Source: an uncultured Eubacteriales bacterium (GTDB lineage: Bacteria > Bacillota_I > Bacilli_A > RF39 > UBA660). Taken from it: a DNA stretch of 6,618 nucleotides. The stretch is taken from assembly GCA_900321795.1 (NCBI GenBank), contig ONXO01000019.1, positions 1 through 6,618 of the forward strand. The letters run 5' to 3'. Shown here in pieces: positions 1-4,718 of this stretch. The stretch's first letter is position 1. Each line of letters begins with the position of its first letter. The translations under genes and the position numbers were made by a program. The notes below the pieces were generated by a model. The model worked only from the letters and a program-made list of their open reading frames with translations, ran no database searches and was not told the DNA's origin.

Positions 1-732
1 GCACAGTGGAGTACAAATTATATCTTCTTCCAACTACCACCTGATTGGTATGGAACAAACGTGTGTGCAAAGTTATATACTGCAGCGCAAGCTAGCGATC
101 CTTCTTGCAGTGACAGTGACTACATGGAACTAATAGATGCTGATAAGAAAATATATGCCTTTGATACATCTTCATATTCTAATATTAATACATATAACAT
201 AGTCTATTTCTCAAACGGTGTAACCATAGAAGAAGCTTCAGGAACAAATCCGAGAAGAGCAATAGCACAGAACTTTTTAGATAATTCAAATCAGGCAAAA
301 TTAGGTTATATTTTTGTACCGGAATTATATAGTGAAAGTGAAAAAACTAGAGTATGGGGATGGGCGACAAACTTCTATTTCTACCTATGGAAAGGTAGTG
401 TAAATAATGGATGGCCAGGACAAAGTGGAGAAGTAATAGGTCAAAGAATACATAGACTTGCGTTTGATAAAGCCACCTATGAAAATATGATAGTAGACAA
501 TGGTCAAGGAAGCAACCAGTCTGCCGATTTATCAACGCCGGCATATCAAGATATCACATATATGCTAACTAGTGTAAATATAACTGGCAGAAAATTTCAA
601 CATTTAGCATATAGGCTATTCTACGATGGCAGTTGGTATGACTATGAAGATTATATTAATTCTGGTTATAGCACATGGCATGCTAACGATTATGCAAATT
701 TTCTAGCAGCTAAAAGTGCAATAAATTATTAA
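1..732 (+). CDS. 3' part of a secreted/surface protein with CBM26-like starch-binding modules (5' truncated)
   Basis: The reading frame is open from base 1 to the TAA at 730-732, so these 243 residues are the C-terminal part of a longer protein that starts outside the window; the GTG at 61 is internal. Two stretches resemble degenerate starch-binding beta-sandwich modules of the CBM26 type. One is at about residues 3-70 (W3, then YIFFQLPPDWYG, ending NIVYFSNG). The other is at about residues 119-180 (WGWATNFYFYLWKGSVNNGWPGQ, W119/W121/W130/W138, then a DNGQGSNQSADL tail like the NQTADL end of such modules). Known modules of this type bind alpha-glucans through aromatic residues. The composition (Tyr, Trp, Asn, Ser) suits an extracellular protein, and the only two cysteines (C22, C36) could form a disulfide. 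Residues 189-243 are not recognised. No LPXTG sorting motif or C-terminal membrane segment is present. It could be the tail of an amylase-type enzyme or a non-enzymatic binding protein; the catalytic part, if any, is not visible. Confidence 0.75.
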   Translation, partial: AQWSTNYIFFQLPPDWYGTNVCAKLYTAAQASDPSCSDSDYMELIDADKKIYAFDTSSYSNINTYNIVYFSNGVTIEEASGTNPRRAIAQNFLDNSNQAKLGYIFVPELYSESEKTRVWGWATNFYFYLWKGSVNNGWPGQSGEVIGQRIHRLAFDKATYENMIVDNGQGSNQSADLSTPAYQDITYMLTSVNITGRKFQHLAYRLFYDGSWYDYEDYINSGYSTWHANDYANFLAAKSAINY

Positions 733-741
733 AATAAAAAC

Positions 742-773
742 AAAACATTTAGAAACTAATCTAAATGTTTTTT
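742..773 (+). terminator. Rho-independent terminator of the surface-protein gene
   Basis: A perfect 12-bp stem (742-753 with 760-771, AAAACATTTAGA pairing with TCTAAATGTTTT) closes a 6-nt AACTAA loop and runs into a T tract at 768-773. It lies 10 bases after the stop codon, as expected for the end of this transcript. Confidence 0.85.
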
Positions 774-968
774 AACAAATATAAATTGCCGTAGAAACTG
801 GAATAATTTCAGTTTAATCTTATTTTAATAAAAATATTTAGAACTCTCCAATTTTCATATAGTCACTTTTTTAGTGCCATATTATATATCATTGAGATTC
901 TTTTCTGAACTATTACTTAAAACATTATCATAAATTCATCAAGATCTTTAAAGTTCATAGAATTGCTA
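774..968. other. Intergenic stretch with no gene seen
   Basis: The gap between the surface-protein stop codon and the next start is about 307 bases. After the terminator this AT-rich part shows no open frame with a plausible ribosome binding site on either strand, no tRNA-like fold and no convincing direct repeat. A weak hairpin is possible at 795-815 (AAACTG/CAGTTT with a few extra inner pairs), but it has no T tract. The only clear signals are at the right edge, in the promoter annotated separately. Confidence 0.6.
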
Positions 969-997
969 TTGACAAATTATATATTTAAATATATAAT
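969..997 (+). promoter_or_regulatory. Perfect-consensus SigA-type promoter for the superoxide-reductase unit
   Basis: The -35 box TTGACA (969-974) and the -10 box TATAAT (992-997) are both perfect consensus and are separated by exactly 17 bases. Transcription would start near 1004, giving a leader of about 36 bases before the ATG at 1040. Such a strong promoter suggests either high constitutive output or tight control by a repressor; the overlapping palindrome favours the second. Confidence 0.85.
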
Positions 998-999
998 TT
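974..999. promoter_or_regulatory. 26-bp perfect palindrome overlapping the promoter; candidate operator
   Basis: The half-sites AAATTATATATTT (974-986) and AAATATATAATTT (987-999) are exact reverse complements with no gap. The palindrome begins at the last base of the -35 box, covers the whole spacer and the -10 box, and ends two bases beyond it. A dimeric repressor bound here would block RNA polymerase. It does not fit the PerR/Fur 7-1-7 pattern, and I do not recognise a known regulator. Because all bases are A/T, the symmetry is partly expected from composition, so the operator role is inference. Confidence 0.45.
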
Positions 1000-1039
1000 C
1001 AAATGAACATTTTAAATTAATGAGAAAAGGGTGGTTTTG

Positions 1040-1354
1040 ATGGAAAGAAAAAAATTTGAAAAAGTAGTAAAGAATATACCTGAAGGTAGCGTAAAAAAAG
1101 CTTGTTATGTTTTAAAAGAATACTTTACAGCAGAAGAAAAATCTGCCGTGACTAAGGAAGAAGCTAATAAAGCTTTACATATTATACTTTCTTATGCCTA
1201 TGAAACAAGTAAATTTGACACTTTTGCAGAGAAGTATTATTGTAAAGGAGATTGTATATTTGACAATAAAGAAGAGTTTTCTTTTTGTCCTGGAGAGTTC
1301 TCACTTGATGATGAGGCTACAATTTTATGCAAATACTATAGGAAAAATTTGTAA
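1040..1354 (+). CDS. Small cysteine-containing protein of unknown function, first gene of the superoxide-reductase unit
   Basis: This 104-residue protein is not recognised. The ATG at 1040 is chosen because AAAGGGTGG (1026-1034) lies five bases upstream; the in-frame GTG at 1031 falls inside that ribosome binding site. The N-terminal two thirds is Lys/Glu-rich and probably helical (residues 1-65), with C22. The C-terminal third carries C68-x3-C72 (YYCKGDC), C83 (FSFCPGEF) and C97 (ILCKYY), and is rich in aromatic residues. Four cysteines in the last 37 residues could bind a metal or an Fe-S centre, but the spacing is not that of rubredoxin, ferredoxin or desulforedoxin. There is no signal peptide or membrane segment, so it is probably cytoplasmic. 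It shares the promoter with the reductase 32 bases downstream and no terminator separates them. A redox, metal-handling or regulatory partner role is possible but is inferred only from context. Confidence 0.75.
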   Translation: MERKKFEKVVKNIPEGSVKKACYVLKEYFTAEEKSAVTKEEANKALHIILSYAYETSKFDTFAEKYYCKGDCIFDNKEEFSFCPGEFSLDDEATILCKYYRKNL

Positions 1355-1386
1355 AATATTATATAATAAAGTCGGAGGAATAAAGA

Positions 1387-1836
1387 ATGGAATTAAAATT
1401 GAAAAAGTGCCAAGATTGCACATCATTAATTGAAGTTATAAGAGATTGTGAATGTGAAATAGATGAAGAATTAATGGAAGAATGTGACTGCGAAGGTTGT
1501 GAATGCGATGAGTGTGGTCGCTGTGAAGAAATGGATTTTAATTGCGACATAAGCTGCTGTTTTACGCCTATGAAAGACGTTATTCCTAATAGCACTGATG
1601 GAGCTGTTGAAAAACATATTCCTAATATAGAAGTAAACGGAGAAAAAGCAAGAGTATATGTTAATCACGTTATGGAAGAAAATCATTATATTGAAGTAAT
1701 TATAGTTATGTATGATAACGAAGAAATTAAACATTTCTTCAAACCTGGAGAAACTCCTGAAGTTATAGTTCCTTATAAAAAAGAAATGAAAGCTTATAGT
1801 TTGTGCAACGTTCATGGATTATGGGTTAAAGAATAA
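1387..1836 (+). CDS. dfx: Superoxide reductase (desulfoferrodoxin type) with a cysteine-rich insertion in its N-terminal domain
   Basis: This enzyme should reduce superoxide to hydrogen peroxide in the cytoplasm without releasing O2, taking electrons from a rubredoxin-like donor. The catalytic domain (about residues 73-149) has every ligand of the Fe(His)4(Cys) site: H77 in the E75-K76-H77 motif, H94 and H100 in NHVMEENHY, and C140/H143 in LCNVHGLW. The E75-K76 pair corresponds to the catalytic Glu-Lys of the family. The N-terminal desulforedoxin domain can be traced from C8-x2-C11 (KKCQDC) to C57-C58 (ISCCFTPM). These are normally about 15 residues apart; here they are 45 apart, separated by an acidic insertion with nine more cysteines (C21, C23, C33, C35, C38, C40, C43, C46, C53). 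The family is usually about 125 residues; this protein has 149. Differences in the catalytic domain include HYIEV for the usual HYIEW and HVMEE for HPMEE. The SD GGAGGA (1374-1379) is seven bases before the ATG. It is the second gene of a two-gene unit. Confidence 0.93.
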   Translation: MELKLKKCQDCTSLIEVIRDCECEIDEELMEECDCEGCECDECGRCEEMDFNCDISCCFTPMKDVIPNSTDGAVEKHIPNIEVNGEKARVYVNHVMEENHYIEVIIVMYDNEEIKHFFKPGETPEVIVPYKKEMKAYSLCNVHGLWVKE

Positions 1837-1844
1837 CTTTACAT

Positions 1845-1870
1845 AAAACTTACAAATAAGTAAGTTTTTT
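1845..1870 (+). terminator. Rho-independent terminator after superoxide reductase
   Basis: A 9-bp stem (AAAACTTAC 1845-1853 with GTAAGTTTT 1860-1868) around a 6-nt AAATAA loop ends in T tract 1865-1870. It starts nine bases after the stop codon and closes the two-gene unit. Confidence 0.8.
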
Positions 1871-1880
1871 CTTTTAAATA

Positions 1881-1889
1881 TGATAAAAT
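1881..1889 (+). promoter_or_regulatory. Possible extended -10 promoter for the racemase gene
   Basis: TG (1881-1882), one base, then TAAAAT (1884-1889) fits an extended -10 element. No good -35 box lies at the right distance; that region is the preceding terminator stem. The predicted start near 1896 would leave a leader of only about 13 bases, so this call is weak. Read-through from the upstream unit is the alternative. Confidence 0.3.
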
Positions 1890-1908
1890 ATAAGAAAGAG
1901 GGAAGCTT

Positions 1909-2991
1909 ATGAATAAATTAATAATAGAAAAGAAAGATTTAATAAGTAATATTAAAACTATAAAAAAATTTGCTGGTAAATCTAAAGTTATAGCTGTGGT
2001 TAAATATAATGGATATGGTTTAGGACTAATTGAATACACCGAAGTTTTAATAGAAGAAGGAATAGACTATTTTGCAGTAGCTTCAACTGAAGAAGCTTTA
2101 AAACTAAGAGAAAAGTATAAAAATATAGAAATACTTAATATGTCTTCAACTGCCAATAAAGATGAAATAAATCTAATGATAAATAATAATATTACCATTA
2201 CAATAGGTAGCAAAGAAAGCTTTGAAGCAGTCAAGGAATGTACGAAAAGAAAGAAAGCTCGTGCTCATCTTAAAATTGATACGGGACTAGGCAGATATGG
2301 TTTTCTTCCTGAAGAAATAGAAATAATGAAAGAAGTAATAAATACTAAAAACATAGATTTAGAAGGAGTGTTTTCTCACTTTTCAATATCTTTCTATGAT
2401 GAAGTTTGCACTAAGAAACAATTTGATACATTTAATATAATCGTTAAAGAGTTAGAGAAAAATGACTTTAAGTTTAAAATAAAACATATATGTAATTCTA
2501 GTAGCTTTCTACTTTACAAAAACATGCACTTAGATGCTGTTAGAATAGGATCAGCATTTTTAGGAAGAATTAATATTCCTAACAAATATAATCTTAAAAG
2601 AATAGGCCATTTAGAGTCTGAAGTATCTGATATAAAAACTCTTCCAAAAGGACATAATGTAGGTTATTCAAATACTTATAAGACTGATAAAGAAACTAAA
2701 GTAGCTATTATCCCTTGTGGTAGTATAGATGGAATTAATATAACAGAAGGAAGAAACAAAACTAGAGTCATTGATAAAATGTATTATTTGTATAATGATA
2801 TAAAAAGAGATCTAAAAGGTTATAAACACTATGCTAAAATAGGAAATAAAACATATGAAGTAATTGGCGGAATAGACTTATCACATATGGTAGTGGATAT
2901 TTCGGGAAGCAATGTACAAATAGGGGATAAAGCTATATTTGATATAAATACATTTTATGCAAACCCACTTCTTAAAAGAGAATATAGGTAG
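1909..2991 (+). CDS. alr: Alanine racemase family PLP enzyme, divergent
   Basis: This is a full-length (360 aa) fold-type III PLP racemase, expected to interconvert L- and D-alanine for peptidoglycan precursors. The key residues can be placed. K32 in AVVKYNGYG forms the Schiff base with PLP. K122 and R129 in LKIDTGLGRYG match the carbamylated Lys and the carboxylate-binding Arg. R212 in VRIGSAFLG contacts the pyridine nitrogen. Y253 in NVGYSNTY is the second catalytic base. HICNSSS (193-199) matches the family HxxNSA segment. Several features are unusual: the normal GYxDG motif reads CGSIDG (270-275), CMDQ reads GIDL (321-324), and about 20 extra residues lie between them (roughly 276-303). 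The C-terminus ends in PLLKREYR, like the family's SxRVxRxY tail. Substrate could therefore be another amino acid such as serine; alanine is the default family assignment. The SD AGAGGGA (1897-1903) is five bases from the ATG. The gene is bounded by terminators on both sides and appears to be monocistronic. Confidence 0.82.
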   Translation: MNKLIIEKKDLISNIKTIKKFAGKSKVIAVVKYNGYGLGLIEYTEVLIEEGIDYFAVASTEEALKLREKYKNIEILNMSSTANKDEINLMINNNITITIGSKESFEAVKECTKRKKARAHLKIDTGLGRYGFLPEEIEIMKEVINTKNIDLEGVFSHFSISFYDEVCTKKQFDTFNIIVKELEKNDFKFKIKHICNSSSFLLYKNMHLDAVRIGSAFLGRINIPNKYNLKRIGHLESEVSDIKTLPKGHNVGYSNTYKTDKETKVAIIPCGSIDGINITEGRNKTRVIDKMYYLYNDIKRDLKGYKHYAKIGNKTYEVIGGIDLSHMVVDISGSNVQIGDKAIFDINTFYANPLLKREYR

Positions 2992-3018
2992 TACTTTTAA
3001 TAATAAGTACTACTTTTT
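2988..3018 (+). terminator. Rho-independent terminator of the racemase gene, containing its stop codon
   Basis: A 9-bp stem (GTAGTACTT 2988-2996 with AAGTACTAC 3005-3013) around an 8-nt loop is followed by T tract 3014-3018. The TAG stop codon (2989-2991) lies inside the 5' arm. Confidence 0.8.
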
Positions 3019-3020
3019 CA

Positions 3021-3049
3021 TTGACAACAAGCCAAAATAATTTTAAAAT
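3021..3049 (+). promoter_or_regulatory. SigA-type promoter for rny
   Basis: The -35 box TTGACA (3021-3026) is perfect consensus, the spacer is 17 bases, and the -10 box is TAAAAT (3044-3049). It begins two bases after the T tract of the racemase terminator, so rny has its own transcription unit. The start would be near 3056, at the base of the hairpin annotated next. Confidence 0.8.
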
Positions 3050-3055
3050 AAGATT

Positions 3056-3071
3056 AGAAGTAAAAACTTCT
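3056..3071 (+). promoter_or_regulatory. 5'-end hairpin of the rny mRNA leader
   Basis: AGAAGT (3056-3061) and ACTTCT (3066-3071) form a 6-bp stem with an AAAA loop, placed where transcription from the rny promoter should begin. A stem at the extreme 5' end is known to shield mRNA from 5'-dependent nucleases such as RNase J and RNase Y. Its role here is inferred; the stem is short and AU-rich, with two G-C pairs. Confidence 0.4.
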
Positions 3072-3102
3072 ATAAATAAATTAATAAATGGAGGATGAAA
3101 AG

Positions 3103-4656
3103 ATGAATGATGTTATTTTCTCCATTTTGCTTATTATAGTTGGATTATTTTTGGGAGCTATGATAATGCTTTTGATTAACAAATTAAAAGTAGATAATGC
3201 TCATAAAGAAGCTGATAAATTATTAGAAAAAGCTACACGTGATGCTGAAAAAATTAAGCGTGATGGCCTACTTGAATTAAAAGAAGAAAGTTATAAAATT
3301 AAACAAGAAACAGATAAAGAAGTAAAAGAGAAAAAACAGGAAGTACAAGAATTAAAGGCTCTTGTTGAGTCAAGAGAGAACAGTTTAAATAAAAGAGATG
3401 AACTTTTAACTGAAAGAGAAAAAGCACTTGATGTGCGTGATAAAGATTTATTAGCAAAACAAAAAGAAATTCAAGAAAAAAATGCAAAAGTGGAGGCCAC
3501 TCTTAGAGACCAAATAGAAGAACTAGCTAAAATATCTGGTTTGTCTAGAGATAAAGCTAGAGAACTTGTTATGAAAAAAGTAGAAGACGAAATGTCTAAA
3601 GAAATAGCAGTATATCTAAGAGAAAGAGAAAATGATGCCAAATTAGAAGCTGATAAAAAGGCTAAAGATTATCTTATTAGTAGTATGCAAAGATATGCAA
3701 CTGATGTTGCAAATGAACAAACTGTAACTACAGTTACTTTACCTAATGATGAAATGAAAGGTAGAATTATAGGTAGAGAAGGAAGAAATATTAGGACTAT
3801 TGAAGCTATTACTGGTGTTGATTTAATAATTGATGACACACCTGAAGTTATAGTTCTTTCAAGTTTTGATCCTTTAAGAAGAGAAATTGCTAAAGTTACA
3901 CTAGAAGGACTAATTAAAGATGGAAGAATACACCCAGCTAGAATTGAAGAACTATATGATAAAGTTTGTGAAGACTTTAAACGTATAATAAGAGAAAAAG
4001 GTGAAGAAGCATTATTTAGCTTAAGCCTTACCAGAATGCATCCTGAACTTGTTGAATTAATAGGCAAACTTAACTATAGAACAAGTTACGGACAAAATGT
4101 ACTTCAGCATTCAATCGAAGTAGCAAACCTAACAGGACTTTTAGCAGCTGAGCTAGGAGAGAATGTAACACTTGCCAAAAGAGCTGGCTTGCTTCACGAT
4201 ATTGGAAAAGCTATAGATTTTGAAGTAGAAGGTTCTCATGTGGAACTGGGTGCTGACTTTGCACGTAAACACGGTGAAGGTGAAGTTGTGCTTAATGCAA
4301 TTGAAAGTCATCATGGTGATAAAAAAGCTACTTCAGTAATAAGTGAACTAGTTGCTATTGCTGATACATTATCAGCAGCTAGACCTGGTGCTAGAAATGA
4401 TAGCTTAGAAAATTATATTAAGCGTTTAACACAGCTAGAAGAAATAGGAAACTCAATTGATGGAGTTGAAAAAACATTTGCAATGCAAGCTGGAAGAGAA
4501 CTAAGAGTAATAGTTAAGCCTGAAGAAGTAGATGACGTTAAATCATATCAAATAGCAAGAGACATCAAGGATAGAGTAGAAGAAGAAATGCAATATCCTG
4601 GTACTATTAAAGTTGTTGTTATAAGAGAAACAAGAGCTGAAGAAATAGCAAAATAA
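3103..4656 (+). CDS. rny: Ribonuclease Y
   Basis: RNase Y is the membrane-anchored endoribonuclease that starts mRNA decay in many Gram-positive bacteria. The domain order is complete: one N-terminal membrane helix (about residues 4-26), a long charged coiled coil (about 30-190, Lys/Glu-rich), a KH RNA-binding domain with GRIIGREGRN at 220-229, and an HD domain with metal-binding H365-D366 in LLHDIGK followed by ESHHGD. The length of 517 residues is close to the 520 of the B. subtilis protein. The ATG at 3103 is chosen because GGAGG (3090-3094) sits eight bases upstream and the membrane helix follows at once. An in-frame ATG at 3088 would add five charged residues and overlaps that ribosome binding site. 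The gene has its own promoter and terminator and converges on RNase J, a partner in RNA decay. Confidence 0.97.
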   Translation: MNDVIFSILLIIVGLFLGAMIMLLINKLKVDNAHKEADKLLEKATRDAEKIKRDGLLELKEESYKIKQETDKEVKEKKQEVQELKALVESRENSLNKRDELLTEREKALDVRDKDLLAKQKEIQEKNAKVEATLRDQIEELAKISGLSRDKARELVMKKVEDEMSKEIAVYLRERENDAKLEADKKAKDYLISSMQRYATDVANEQTVTTVTLPNDEMKGRIIGREGRNIRTIEAITGVDLIIDDTPEVIVLSSFDPLRREIAKVTLEGLIKDGRIHPARIEELYDKVCEDFKRIIREKGEEALFSLSLTRMHPELVELIGKLNYRTSYGQNVLQHSIEVANLTGLLAAELGENVTLAKRAGLLHDIGKAIDFEVEGSHVELGADFARKHGEGEVVLNAIESHHGDKKATSVISELVAIADTLSAARPGARNDSLENYIKRLTQLEEIGNSIDGVEKTFAMQAGRELRVIVKPEEVDDVKSYQIARDIKDRVEEEMQYPGTIKVVVIRETRAEEIAK

Positions 4657-4679
4657 AGTAGAGAAAAACTCTACTTTTT
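4655..4679 (+). terminator. Rho-independent terminator of rny
   Basis: A 9-bp stem (AAAGTAGAG 4655-4663 with CTCTACTTT 4669-4677) with an AAAAA loop and T tract 4675-4679 begins inside the TAA stop codon of rny. The reverse strand reads into TTTATTTT, so it may also slow minus-strand transcripts that pass the RNase J end. Confidence 0.8.
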
Positions 4680-4680
4680 A

Positions 4681-4718
4681 TAAAATATAAGAGATTAGAT
4701 ATATAAAATCTAATCTCT
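4681..4718 (-). terminator. Stem-loop at the 3' end of the RNase J gene, likely terminator
   Basis: An 11-bp perfect stem (AGAGATTAGAT 4690-4700 with ATCTAATCTCT 4708-4718, 7-nt loop) includes the last codons and the stop codon of the minus-strand gene. Downstream on the minus strand the sequence is T-rich but interrupted (TATATTTTAT), a weaker tail than at the other terminators here. On the plus strand it would act as a second barrier behind the rny terminator. Confidence 0.6.

Noticed and set aside
795..815. Hairpin in the first intergenic region as a second terminator or small RNA
   Set aside because: The stem is short and partly G-U paired, with no T tract and no promoter before it.
976..981. 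Minus-strand TATAAT within the palindrome as a divergent promoter
   Set aside because: The sequence at the -35 position reads ATTTGA, a poor match, and no minus-strand gene follows.
974..999. Palindrome as a PerR or Fur box
   Set aside because: Those boxes have 7-1-7 symmetry with an odd centre (TTATAATnATTATAA type); this site has an even centre and a different half-site.
1031..1039. GTG at 1031 as start of the small cysteine-containing protein
   Set aside because: It falls inside the ribosome binding site of the ATG at 1040 and has no properly spaced SD of its own.
1471..1815. Minus-strand open frame across the superoxide reductase gene
   Set aside because: It is a Phe/Ile-rich mirror of the real coding strand, with no ribosome binding site and no family resemblance.
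3088..3102. ATG at 3088 as start of RNase Y
   Set aside because: The GGAGG that serves the ATG at 3103 overlaps this codon, and the five added residues (MEDEK) would put charge before the membrane anchor.
3669..4067. Minus-strand open frame across rny
   Set aside because: It lies wholly within the KH and HD coding region of rny, has low-complexity Ser/Leu/Ile composition, and lacks initiation signals.
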